Both the position numbers and the translations under genes were made by a program. This document shows positions 1 to 13,100 of a DNA stretch of 64,000 nt, in pieces. A model generated the notes under the pieces. The model ran no database searches, was not told the origin of the DNA, and saw only the letters and a program-made list of their open reading frames with translations. The DNA lies in contig OZ021722.1 in assembly GCA_963978545.1 (NCBI GenBank), positions 38,271,365 to 38,335,364 on the forward strand, given 5' to 3'. Each line of letters begins with the position of its first letter. The stretch's first letter is position 1. Source of the stretch: Linyphia triangularis. Its lineage: Eukaryota > Arthropoda > Arachnida > Araneae > Linyphiidae.

Positions 1-788
1 TTAGGCACACGACGCTTCAACTGGTCTACCACCATCAGACCCAAAAGTTGTTCGTAAGTGGTTATTTCTAAGCCAGTCACCCATTCTTGACAGTAATTGT
101 GGAGTTCATATGCAAAGTCACTCCTTGTAGATTCTGCATTTTTTTGGTGTCGAACAAACATCTGTCGAAATCTCTCTGGACTTAACTTAAATCTCTTAAG
201 AAGCAGCTTTTTAACATGGTCATATTCTTTTGCCAATTCAGATGGCTCACGGGCAATCAATTGGGTTATGTCAGATGGTAACAGTCCTATCAGGTGAGAT
301 ACCCAATCCGTCGATGGGATCCCAGCCCATTCTGCTTGCCTTTCAAAGAGTAACAAATACAGACTGATGTCGGTTTGTTTATCATCAAACTTCTGCATGA
401 GGTGTCGAAGCTCAACTCTTGATCTTTGTGGATTATTTTGCATAACTATAGGTCCTCTTTCCGATTCCAACTGGAGTTTTTGCAACTCGTGTTCTTGTTG
501 TAGTTTTATTCTTTCTTGTTCTTGTTCAAACTTTTCTTTTTCAAGTCCACGTTGCAATTTCAGTCGTTCTTGTTCGAATCTTTCTTTTTGTAGTTCTGCT
601 TCCTCACGTTCTTTCCTACTCTCCATTATTACAATTATCTGTTCCTTAACATAATCTTCGTCATAATTAACACTTGTAGTGATTAATTTCTTAAGATCTA
701 CCAGTTTTAGACCAGGTGTTACTCTTTCACCTAACTCTTCTGCTAACACCCTCAAATCTTCTTTCTTAGCACGACCCAAAAAAGACAT
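1..788 (-). CDS. Gag-like protein of an LTR retroelement with SCAN-like domain (partial)
   Basis: An open frame of 262 codons starts at an ATG at 788 and runs off the left edge without a stop, so the C-terminus is missing. The start MSFLGRAKKEDL is followed by a short helical domain (about residues 1-60). A Glu/Gln/Lys-rich coiled coil follows (about 65-120). The last part (about 130-262) is helical and includes SDFAYELHNYCQEW and VVDQLKRRVP. This last block resembles the SCAN/retroviral-capsid-like fold of gag proteins, and similar SCAN gags are abundant in spider genomes. A gag of this kind would assemble particles for an LTR retrotransposon (Ty3-like is most likely, inferred). Protease and reverse transcriptase would lie beyond the window. 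No stop or frameshift interrupts the visible part, which suggests a fairly recent copy. Family assignment is from memory of the domain pattern; a domesticated SCAN gene is the alternative. Confidence 0.7.
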   Translation of the reverse strand, partial: MSFLGRAKKEDLRVLAEELGERVTPGLKLVDLKKLITTSVNYDEDYVKEQIIVIMESRKEREEAELQKERFEQERLKLQRGLEKEKFEQEQERIKLQQEHELQKLQLESERGPIVMQNNPQRSRVELRHLMQKFDDKQTDISLYLLLFERQAEWAGIPSTDWVSHLIGLLPSDITQLIAREPSELAKEYDHVKKLLLKRFKLSPERFRQMFVRHQKNAESTRSDFAYELHNYCQEWVTGLEITTYEQLLGLMVVDQLKRRVP

Positions 789-2762
789 TTTTAAATGTAA
801 TAATTTACTGGAGTTTATATTCTTCACCCAACACAGAACACCCTCAAATTTATAATTATTCTTGTAAATATAATATAAATTTTATACCACTTAACCACCA
901 CAAAATATTCAAGTATGAAAATTTATCATAGAACAGGAACATAAATGTTTTAAAAAAGAATTCAACATTTTTACCACTTAATTTCAGCAATTGCAATTTT
1001 TAAAACTCAAATCAAATTAATTGCATCTAATTTAAGTATATAGCAATCACATTTTTAAAAGAGAACACGAAATAAAATATTCAAAAATAACTTCAGATCA
1101 AGAACAAAAAATATCTAGAACTAGACTTCACTTAAAACCAACTCTTTTACAACTTTAACTAAAATTAGATTTAAATTACTTTTGTTTTAGTAATTTCCAA
1201 TTCTTTGAAATGTTAGCACAAACCCAAAGCATTTGTTATAACTGGTACCTAAATAAGTGTTCTTGTTATAAGAATCTTACCAGATATTATATTATGGTAT
1301 ATGTATAATTATAGTAGCACAAATAATCAAATATAGCATTAAATTCATACCATGTTAAAAGAAGACCTTCAAAAGATATAAATTCAAATACTATCATTAT
1401 TTAAATGCATGTACCAGATACTAAACAAAACTAGTTTTAAATAAATTTCAAAGAACTTAAAATCAACTATGAAGCTGAAAATCATAAAATTTTCACTTTA
1501 ATTGTAATTATATCCGAGGGCCGGATAATTCCTTTTATTTTATTCACCAGAAAATGGACTTGCTCCACCACCAGTTTTAAAATCACTCTTGATCTACGAC
1601 GAGTAAATAAATAGAACTCATGTCAGATGAGACAAATTAATCACTTGAATACTGCACACAAATGATATATGTACACACTCCACAAGTAATCATTACATTA
1701 CTTTCATTTGAAATATTGCACCCAAATGAAACTGGAACCTTGATCGGAACCGAAACTAAACACCTCTTGAATAACTCAAGCACTAAATACCAACCACAAA
1801 TTAGCACTTTTGATAAATTGCTCTTGCATTACAAACATTGAAACTCGCAACGTATCACCAATCTTGAAGTATTGCACTCCATTGACGACTTTGAAAACAG
1901 AACTTATGAAGCACTAAACAAAAACACCACTCTTGAATCAAAACACAACAAAATCTTCAAGATGAAGAATTTTTTCTCTTCTCAGGGCAGGATGTCACTG
2001 GCGATCTTCAGGACGAAGAAAAATTATCAATCTGGACGGATGTCCATCAAAATCTGTAGAAACAGAACTTGTCATTCACTGATGCTGACAACGAAACACA
2101 AACACCACTCTTAAAAAAAAAAACACAAAATCTTCAGGATGAAGGATTTTTTTTCTCTTCTCAGGACAGGATGTCACTGGCGATCTTCAGGACGAAGAAA
2201 AATTATCAATCTGGACGGATGTCCATCAAAATCTGTAGACCAGATGTCCACACTGAATCGAGGCTTTTCAGTTAATTTAATAAGCAAATTGCAATGCTTA
2301 CCATTCTACATGACGAGTGTCCATACTCGGACATTTATAGGTTTCAGCAAACACAAGAAATATATAAGCAAGGCTTGCTTAATATTCCACACGATGGATG
2401 TCCATCAGGTACTCTTCGCGCCAAACTAACGGTCGTTAAATCATTTCGTCGTTAAAATAAACCTTACAGTTCTTTTCCAAACAACGGTTGTTTCAGGTTC
2501 AAATATCGCACAGCTGGAATAAATTTATGGCTGTGGTATCGTGGTCGAGTAAAAATTTCATTTTGAACGAAAACAAAACACATTTATTTTAAGAACTTCA
2601 AAATGGCGCCGGCATTCGTGATCGTGTTACATCTTGGAATAACGTCTGTCCTCTCCCGTCTCTCACAGGAGACCAAGCAAAAAACAACATAAAAAATACA
2701 ATCTTCAAATAACTGTTTTGTGGCGCCCTCTATAATTTTACAACAGCAATTAACAGTTACAA
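789..2762 (-). other. Probable 5' leader and LTR region of the retroelement
   Basis: AT-rich sequence without a long frame lies directly upstream of the gag start on the minus strand. At its far end the minus strand begins TGTAACTG (about 2761), the kind of terminus common in Ty3-like LTRs, and it contains an AATAAA-like signal near 2590. I could not locate a primer-binding site or the inner LTR boundary, so the assignment is inferred from position. Confidence 0.3.
1896..2240. repeat. Tandem direct duplication, period about 175 bp
   Basis: Two neighbouring copies (about 1896-2063 and 2064-2240) share an almost identical 110-base core running from AATCTTCA(A/G)GATGAAG to CCATCAAAATCTGTAGA. 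They differ at a few bases and in the length of an A tract. They lie in the presumed leader of the retroelement and create overlapping spurious frames. Confidence 0.75.
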
Positions 2763-5700
2763 TACGTTACAAGCCTTCGAAAGGAAGCTGTAAGGATAAC
2801 TAATACAGAATTGAATTATGATGAAGCAGTAGAACGAGAAAATGAATTTGGAAATGTGTGCAAGGCAGAGGTTCTGGTAAGGTGATCTTTGGCCAGTTAC
2901 ATAAGGAAAGGGCGTGAGAACACAAAAAGAAATTAACCAACAGATGAAGAAAGTTGGAAACAAAGGACGATAAATTAAGAAAACGGCACTGGTCAAAATG
3001 CCAGCATAATAATGAAATTTAACCAACATAATATTATTACATAAAAAGAAGAAAAAAACCTAAGCATATATTTTTAAAAGGACCAATTAACCAATTTGCA
3101 AAATTATTGAAGGCGTCTGTCTGTTTTCCTAATTCAAGGAAGAGGCCTATTTAGACGCAGTTTTTTTTTTTTAATATTTTTTTTTTATTCTTATGCTATA
3201 CGATTGCTTTTTAAAAAGTATATCAACTTTGTAAAATCTCTGGATGATGCATGGGACATTTTGCACCTAAATTTTATTTGCTATCAAATCCTTTTTAAGA
3301 ATCTTCTAGCGATGTGCTTTATCTCATTCTTCTTCATATAAAAATATATATGTAATCTAGTTATAATGCTTCTCTCGTACGAAACTTTGCCACCAAGTCA
3401 TGGCATGAAGAAAAGAATCAGGAGAATCATTAAAGTTTCGTTATTCTAATCTGATTACAATTTGAAAAAATGTTAGCCAAACATCCCGCGGGTCAATTTA
3501 GATAACCTTACGTAAAAATCATAAGGTTAATAAGAAACACAATATCCAACAAAAAACTACACACATACAAAGTAATCGAGTTAAAGGAATAAGATAAAAT
3601 GAAATTTGTTCTTGGAAGGGTTTCTGCAACAAACGTGAGTATCTAGAAGCGTAAAGTTGACTTCCGAGTTCATGGCGAAAGCTCATCGACTTAGCCAACT
3701 AAGCACAAAGAAACCGGCCTTTTGTTATGGAAATATCAAATTCCGAAACAGATCGGATTCTCAGACTACGCCCGCATGTCTGTCAACAAAAAAGTTGCCG
3801 GATGGCTTTGAGTTGCCGAAGAAAGAAGCAACTTATAAAATTGATTTTAATTGCGCGCGAAATTAAAATCGACATGGAAAAGATAACATTTAATTGAAAG
3901 AGTATACTTTGAAATAAAAATTCTGAATATTTTTATGGAATTAAAAATGTGTAATCGCATCTTGAGAATTTCAATTTTAGGAACATATTTTTGCTTAGAA
4001 ATTTTTTTGACTTTTAGTAGCTTGGGGAACTTTGGGTATTATGGAATATCAGTTATAATTCTGAATAACTCATCAAAGACAAAAACTTAAGCGAATAACT
4101 TTAACAATTTGTGATGAATTATTTTTTATTAAAAGTTAAATTTCAAAACTTCATCTTCCTGCTCATATTTTTAATGCTTTATTTTTAATTGTATTTAGAA
4201 AATACGGCAGTCTAATTTACCACATAGCATCTAACAAAATCATAAAAATACATGTTTAGTTCTTTAAAATCTATCCTTTCCTTACCAAATTCAATATATT
4301 TTTGCTCGTTCTGGTAAAAACGAATGATCAGTAGATACTAGGTTTATAAATTGGATAATACTGTGAAAACGTCGAGTGTTATATGGAAAAGGGGGTTTGA
4401 AGTTTGAAAAAAGATACAAAACTTAACAAGAAAAAGATTAATGAACTTTTTTTAGAACTGTTTGATTGCAGAAATCATGAATATAATCTATATTAAATAG
4501 AGTAATAATAAACACGGTTTCTCATTGCTTGGAGTAGGGAAGTGAAAAGAAAGGGGGTGGGCTTAGGGAGCTTAGGATAAATAGGAGGTGTTGGCTTGAA
4601 ACCTCCTTTTGGATGTTAAGTATTCAACATTTTTTGGGTTATTATTTAGATACACTAAGGTATAATGTAAGGCAAAAACTAGTAACAAAATAAGTTTACA
4701 GAAGTTTATCTAAAAAAATAATGTTTTGTAGTTCTTATTGAGTGATATACGAATACATATTTTTTCTCTTCCAAATCTCTTTATATTTAGATTTACTTAG
4801 CGAAATAAATATATGTTCCGGGTATCTTTAATTATACAGAGCATTGTTCCGTTTGCTAACATTTCTAAGCCTCCATTTCACGAATATGCACTACTACTTG
4901 GATACTTTATTTTGTCTACGAATTCGAAAACACGATCTACCTCTCATGATTTTGACGCGTCGAGCGCAGTAATGTTGTAAGCTAAGAAAAAGGAAATGCG
5001 TAAATGGGTACTGAAACTGCTGTGTCTGAGTTACAAAATTAAATCCACAAAATATAATAAAACTAGTACAATTTTAAATTTCTTTTCTAAAGTACCAAAA
5101 AGAGATATGAAATTAAGCGATGTAAATTATAGACCCAGTAGTCGAAGAAAATGTCATTCCGGCGGAGTTTTCAACCTCGTAATGAATTACAAATGATAAG
5201 AATATTGGACTATATTCTCGTATTTACCTTGATGACAGCCAAAAGTTCAAAATCGGACAGACAAAAGTCTCCATTTATTCAAATTTTTTAGAATACATGA
5301 AAACCAAATTCCTAATTATTTTCTCTTTGAGTAACCAATAACAACATACGAAAATTTCAATATCACTGGGTTGATAAATATCCATGGCGTGCTATTCCGT
5401 AAAATGAGATGGATCATATTGCAAAACGTGCGCGTACTTTTTTCAAATGAAGGTGGTAAATGTGAGATAGAGAGGCCTGAGGAGATAGATTTGGTCTCCT
5501 TTTAATAAATGGAAGGATGAACTTCTTAGGCGAAATGTTATTAGGATCTTTTTTCAGCCTGCGAATTTTTGGACGCTATAATTTAAGCTTTGCTCGCACT
5601 TCCAGAAGACAGAATTCTGATACGGAAATATCCAGAAATACTATGCTTTTTAATAATTTGCTATGTCATACCCGTTGTTTTGTGTCCCTTTTTATAGAAG

Positions 5701-5930
5701 AAAGGTGTTTTTAAATCACGCACAACATGTCATTAGGCCTGCAAAAATCTGAAATTGGTTAAACTTCTTTTTACAACAGTATATAAGAAATAACAGATTA
5801 ATTTTCAACTATGTTAAATGAGCCGTTGCCGTGTCTGCGATAACTTTGCTCACTTGAACAAGTATCATTCTACATCATTAGAAAAATTCCTAATTAAACT
5901 AATTCCAACAATTTATTACTTACTTTGGCT

Positions 5931-5961
5931 ATAATAATAAAAAAAAAAAAAAAATAATAAT

Positions 5962-5989
<28 letters not shown>
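5931..5989. repeat. A-rich low-complexity tract with TAA units
   Basis: Nearly pure A interrupted by a few T bases in the form (TAA)n. It could be the poly-A tail of an old retroposon on the plus strand or simple slippage. No retroposon body was recognised before it. Confidence 0.8.
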
Positions 5990-5992
<3 letters not shown>

Positions 5993-8900
5993 AGTACAAT
6001 CAACCTGTTTTAAACAAAATGTGGATTGATAAACGATGACAAAATAAATCCAGCAATAACGATTCACAATGCAAAATCTTCCAACTGCTTTTCATAAACA
6101 GTTCGTAAAAAACATCTACGTGGATTCGAGGTAAAATAAAACGATTCATAACGCAAAACAAATGTTAAACACATCCCTCAACTTGACAGCGTGAGCAATA
6201 TAAAATCCACACTACCCTTCCAAAAAGCAATTTATTATCCAAGAGCATTGACTTCGACTGTTTAATGATCTTTTCAAGTCAACAAAGAGTTTTCTCACAT
6301 ATCCTGCAGAAAACACTTCACCGTGTTATTTTCAACGTGACATATTTTGACACACATGACTTTCTATCTAACAACACGAACTTCTGTTGTGAACAACATG
6401 GTATTGCATTTTGAAATTATTCTCATACCAGATTTGGTCGAAATGCATACAGTTCAGAGAAGTGATTTTTCCTCGTTTCGCTGTTCATTTCTTGCTAATA
6501 TTGCACATTTTAACTTGGCACATTCAGAAGTATCCTAGTAAAATCTCGTAAAGTGATTTCAATTAGGTTTTGAACAGTTTAATTTTTCAACATATTTCAT
6601 TTCAACACTTAAAGCGATATAAAATTATGCACTAAAATTAAGCAGTTTCAATATATATATATATGATCATAGTTTCCAAATAGTTGAAGGAGATATATGT
6701 GTCAAGCCCATAGACTTCAAGCCAACTTTTGATTCATATATCCCGGTTATCTAACATTTGAAAGTCAGACATTTTGATAAAGGGAGAAATTATTTACAAA
6801 AATAAACATTTAAAAGCCGATACATCAAAAGTTAATTTATGACATATTACTTTAGTAGACAAGTTATTTGTCAATCATTCTCTTAGTTTAATGAAGATTG
6901 ATTTAACTTCCAATTCATAATAACATATTGCACGTATCCATCAGGCATGAAATTTTGCACCCTTCTTACGGGTAATAATATATAATAAATGAAATTACTG
7001 ATGCAATTATCTTCTTATCCTATCTACTTTAAGTTTAATTATTTCTTATTATTTCATTAATTTCGCCAGACTTTTTAATTTTTATTCTATCCAAACTTCA
7101 ATTTAAACGCATTTAAAGTTATCTCTCTTTTCCTAAATTCATTATTATAGTTTCTGTTATTTTAATTGGACAATAAATAAAATTGCATTGCATATATCAG
7201 ATGAGACCCGCTCTGAATAATTTCTGTGATAACTTACGGACATTCAGGATGACTTATTGAGATTTTTACAAGTCACCTTACCCCCCCTCCCCCACTAATA
7301 ACTTATTTAAAATCCCTTAACAATCAGTAAAACGAAATCACTAACAACTTCACAACAACCAATATAATTTCTTTGCAAATAATAGAAAGTGCCAGAATTA
7401 ATTTTTGCACCTTACTTATATGACCCAATATTTGTCTATATTGAATTGCATACTATTTAGCAGCCAGGTCAGATTGCCCATAGTTAAACATAGTGATGAC
7501 CAGTAACATAACTAAAACGGTAAACTAAGAAGGTCAATTTTTTTTACTTCTGGCCATTAAAAATATTCGAGTAGCTTCTTTTCAAATGAAAAAAATTCCA
7601 ATGGGAAAGATCCCTTTGGAAAATAAGTTCTTCATTTAACAAGACCGTCTTTCGACATTCCCAGTACAATAAACCCATCATTCCAGGTTTTATATTTTCA
7701 TTAAAAACATAACTGTGTCACTCGGGTAAAAATTTAATCGAAAGTCGTTGGCAGACTGGACATAACGAATTCCCAACATACAAACACGATTCCAAACTTT
7801 AAAAAAAAAAATCAAAAATCCAGACAGGGGAAGTTTAGATGGGAGCGTGAGTCAGACATAGGAACCAATACTAAATCCCCAGCTTTAATGAAATGGCTCA
7901 GCGTTATTGTCAACTGTATGGCTTCTAAAGCCTTGTTTAGGAGCTTACTTTAAATCCAGAATACACGCAGGAGGGAGTCGGCTATAACGGTGCACGAGGT
8001 CTGGAGATAAGATTTCGCTAAAGAAGGAAAAGATCTGGCTTGAGGGTTAAGTCGGGACCATAAGTCACGAATTCCTTTCTTTTGTTTTCAGTTAATGATA
8101 TCTCTCGCGGGTCCCATTGCCTCGTTAGAGCACCAATGAGCTAGAAGGAGTTTAGTTCCATGGACTGGCAGCAGTTTCGACTTCTTTGGGGGATTCGTGA
8201 AAAGAGATTTAGTTGACAGCTGGAATGAATATGGTGTAGCGGGAAGAATCGTTGATTAAAGAGATTGCACACTTCATTGGACATGAATGGTTACTTATGC
8301 AGAATAAAGGTTTGTTTTCATGAGCCTCACGGGAGATTTATTGATAGAAAGGATTGGTGGAAATGCATTGTGTCCTAACCGGTGCTATGCTTTGGCAGCC
8401 GCAGAGATCTTTCCTTTTAAATCAAGAAGAATTTCCTTAAGAATTTTATTAAACGGTTTAAGAGTTTAGCACTTTTTAAAGCAGTCACTAATGGTTTTCA
8501 AGTGCATCTAAAAGTTTCTGCGTGATCAAATTTCATTATTGTTAAATACTTTTTTCAAATCGAAAGCATATTTTTAAACTAAAGCATATCTTTGTATTAT
8601 TGTAAGAAAAAACGATTGGATCTGAAACATTTAATGGATAGAAAACATAGCTATTGCTTTTGGGTACACTACTTACAAACACTATTTTCATTGGAACAAT
8701 AAACAAGCCACGAGATAATCTTTTCTATTCTTTTCTTGCAGAGATTTTGCCTTTAACCGATGAGATGTTTCACTTTCATTGAATTCGGTTCGGAGATGAA
8801 TTCGGTTTAAAAAAACAAAACCTAATAGGTTTTAACACTTAACCATCATGAATGTACTGATGGAAAACGTTTTCCTCGACGCTGTGTTTTGAATAAATTA

Positions 8901-10152
8901 GATAGTTTAAAGAAAGAAGAACCATGAGATAAAAATAACAATTGTGAAGGTCCCCAAGAAGACCGTTAAGGTTCAAGAAAACAATTCAATGATAAAAATA
9001 ATAATAATAAACTATTGTTCTTTGGAATGGAGTGGGGCCTTGAAACACAACATTTCTATGATTTCCATGATTGTAGGGAGACGGTCATCCAAATTAAGCA
9101 AAGAGAAACCATCTTCTAATTTTCTCAATACATTACATTTTTAAACAGTTGTTTAAAAATGTAACAAGTTATATATTCTTTCCTTTTCCATGTTTCAGAT
9201 TCATTCAAAATTTTCCCATGAGTTAAAGAGCGGGGAGGGAAAATAGATATAGCGATCAACGTATTCTTATACTTAAAGAAATATTGATAAATGCGTGGAA
9301 TTTAAGCAACTTTTAAAAATAAACTTTCCTTTCTTAAAGGCATATCACATGGAACTTTTTTTTTAACTTTTAAATTTGATTTATGAATAAATAATGCAGG
9401 TATAATTGTATAAACTGTAGAACTAAATTTTTAACACTGTAATGCATTTATTTAAAGTTAGACAGGAGAAGGGATCATTGGCTGCCTGAATCGACGTATC
9501 TCCGACATCGAGTACCAAAATATCCGTTATGATAAAGTTTCCTTTCATAGAGTGGTGAAGAAAACCAAAATGAAATTTTTTAATTTCGATTCTCAAACAA
9601 TTGACACAATGTGCATTTGTAAATTAACTATTCGTCAGATGCGGAGTAACTCTTTAATTTGGTGTACTATTAATCAATTTTGGTTTTGAATAAAGGGCGA
9701 AGAGGGGATCGTCACAGAAAACACCATTCAGAAATAATATACAAGATTGTCAGAAATTGTATATTAAGAAGGTTGATAGATCACATATATAATGAAATTT
9801 CATCCCTAACCCCCCACACCGACATTCATGTACGAACTTACCTACTTTTATATTGCATTCTATGTCTACGCAATGAAACTTAGACCCTCATTCTTTACAA
9901 TTTAATTAACATTTTTAAAAAACAAATTAAATTTTACTTTCAAACTTAATTAACGTACTGCATTTTTAGGCGCTGTTTAAAAAAGGGACAACTCCCTCCC
10001 CCTTACATTTCCTTTATTTCCTCAAGCAATAAATTATTTTCACACAAAAACGAAGCGGTGGTTCTACTTACCAAACAAACGCCATGATGACGTAATCTAT
10101 TAATAAACGAAAACTCAATTAGCACCCGCGTAGGTCTATTACTTTCCTTTCT

Positions 10153-10164
10153 GGGGGGGGGGGG
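10153..10164. repeat. Poly-G run (12 G)
   Basis: An uninterrupted run of twelve G bases, unusual in AT-rich surroundings. Length is prone to sequencing error. Confidence 0.8.
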
Positions 10165-13100
10165 ATAAAAGGTAATTAAGTTTTTCTCCCATTAATTACT
10201 TTAGCACTATTCTCCCACAGACTGCCTGTAATAAATCAGGCGAGAAATTTATACACATTTACTGACTTTTTGTTGGTCAATAATAAGTCAAATGATTTTT
10301 AATAGAACTATAAAAACAGAGATATCGAGTGAAATATGTTAATGGATAGATTATACTTAGTTTAACCCCATTAACATACCTTAGCAACTTTTTGCAACAT
10401 AAAAATTTCACAATTCTCAAATATTTTAGAGACAAAAACTGTTTATTTTTATCTAAATTTAACTTTATTTTTAATGATAAGATTGTTACATTTCATAGTA
10501 CTTGTAATTTCGTGCACTTTCAATAGTTTAAGACTGAGTTCTTATACATTAAAAAAAAAAAAAATATCGCGGGAAGGCGAATTTTACAAAAACAACACCA
10601 AAGTTTCAATTAAATTATATGCCATCAAACGTTACAAAATTGAAGATTCTAGTCAATTCTTATAAAGTGACTAGGATCTTCAATTTTCTAATAGCTTGGA
10701 GTAATATAATTTAATTGCTTTATTTGGGGGGATATAATTTGATTCTTTTAATTATACTCCTATTGCAAATGGGGTTACGAAGTATCTAGACCTCATCAAT
10801 TAGACATTCCAGATGCGAAATGTTTTTTTTTTTTTCTCACACAGAATTACTTTCCCCAAGCCACAAACTTCAAAACATGGGTAAGATAGAACAAATAAAG
10901 ACTTATCTGTTTGTGGTCAGTATAACTCCCGAACTGATAGACCTCGATGTTCAACTTTTGAACACGGGTTCCTAATGGCCATGGGACCTGGCATTAACAA
11001 ATTAATGAAGGTTGGCAAAAAAAACTTGAAAATCGACATTTTAGTTTTTTTCTTTGTTAATGAATTGCGATTGTAGTTACACTTAATGTTTTTTAAAAAT
11101 CATTAAAAAAAATTTCCTTTAAACCTGAAAAATGCAAAATATACCTTAAATGGTATAAATAAACAAGGTAATAGTTAAAAACAATGACTATTTATCCATT
11201 TCAAAGTCGTCTTTAACGGGTAAAGGTTTTCGTCAAAATTATGCATGTCATTAAAAATTCCGGTAGAAATGCAATAAAGGTGTAAAAAGATGAGAAACGA
11301 ATATCCTTAACATAGGATTCTCTTCTCTTGGGCATCACCCATCAATGACCGATTGTTCCTTCTTTGTTTCACTTACAAGAAAGGATAATGTAAAAAATAT
11401 TGAAAAGTATATAATCAAATTTGCTATTATGACGTCTTTTTTTTTTTTTTGGTGTAAGTAAGAACTATTGCCAAAAACATTGCCAAACTGACCATTTTTA
11501 ATGAATGACAATATGAAAACGGTAAATAACACCATTCCATGCCATAAACATTATTATAATGTAATTGAAAGTTGTGCGATGTTCTACATCCCTAGTTTTT
11601 TTTGTGTTTTTTTTTTAAACCAAATTTGACAGTACAACAAAAATTGTAAAAATATTTTGAAGCAGTTTTTATCAAAACAAAATACTCTTTTATCCTCTTA
11701 ATTTTATTGTTGTTTCACAAATTCATTATTTATTTTATGCGTGGTGGCTGGATGGAAGCATTCTAAACTGTAGTCGCAATCACTTTTTCTAAGGCTCGAC
11801 GATTGCACTGGAGGGAGAGAAAAAAACGTATTAATTTAGCCAACATTTTTCAAAATTATATGTATTTTACCAACTATCTACCAGTTCAGCCAGTGTTTAG
11901 ACACAACATGATCGAAAGATGCATTGTAATTTATATATAAATTTTCTGAAAACTATCCATTAACTCCCAAATAATATTTTAAAAATGCTAATTAAGAGTC
12001 GGAATCAATGTGGACTTCAGCTCTAGTTTCATTACATCATGAATTATCATGAAAGTATTTTTCGAGTCGCAGACGTTTTAAGGAATTTTTTTAAATCAAA
12101 TCACAGTCAAACACAGAGCATTTATTTTCGAAGTGATCTCTTTCTATTGATGTTTCATCTCAAGTGCAATTTAAATGATAAAATTCTGCTTCGATTCTTC
12201 TTTTCTTTTTAAAAAGTTCTTAGAAAGAGAATTCAATTTTTATTTAAATAACAGATGTACAATTTTAGCATAAACCTTCATTTTCTGGCAGATGTGATGG
12301 AAATAGAAGTTTTACATTCCGGGAACACACACAGACATGGTTATTGTAAGAACAGTCAGTAATATAAACACCTTTGTTATATTATAAGGACAATCAAATA
12401 TCAACCCCTTTGTAATTAATTTAAACTTAATTCGTTCATCCAGAAAAGTACACTTCTTGATTTCCTAAATATAAAATGTGTTTGACGTTGAAACGCATGT
12501 ATTTGCTAAAAAAAAAAAAAAAGTACGAACAAGCTACCTTAAACTTGTAAGATGTCTGTGTATTTCACGAAAATTGAACAGTAGCATTATTTAAGTGCCT
12601 TTGTTGGAATTTCTTCCAATGAAAATAGAAATTTCAATATTTAACAAAAACAATAATATCTCAGACTTTTAAGGTCGCAACTCTAACATTAGAATCCTCC
12701 ACTCTCAAGCATGCATTTGGACAATGCTTGTCGGCTTGCTTATGGGAAGCTACTTAGCATGTTAATTCCAATATTAAGTATAGCAATAGCTATTTAAGTT
12801 GGATGTTACAATGAATTCCTGCTGACATGGACATATGAAATGCACAAAAATGATGCCTTAGTTACCTTAAAACTGAACTGTCATTTATAGAAAAATTTTA
12901 GTGCATAATTTGGCAGTCTAAAATTTAAATTTGGTACCGTTCTGACTAATTGAAAAATTATTAGAATATTTAATTACATTTAGTATTAGATAAAAATTTA
13001 ATTATTAAACAAAATATGCTTGCGAGCTTAGAAAACTGGTTGAAGTCCTTTTACAGAATTTAGTGAGAAACGTTGACGAATAAGTAGTTTTCCACTTTTT

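Noticed and set aside
3657..3866. 69-codon plus frame with moderate amino-acid composition
   Set aside because: No recognisable domain, no splice context and no upstream promoter evidence; probably chance.
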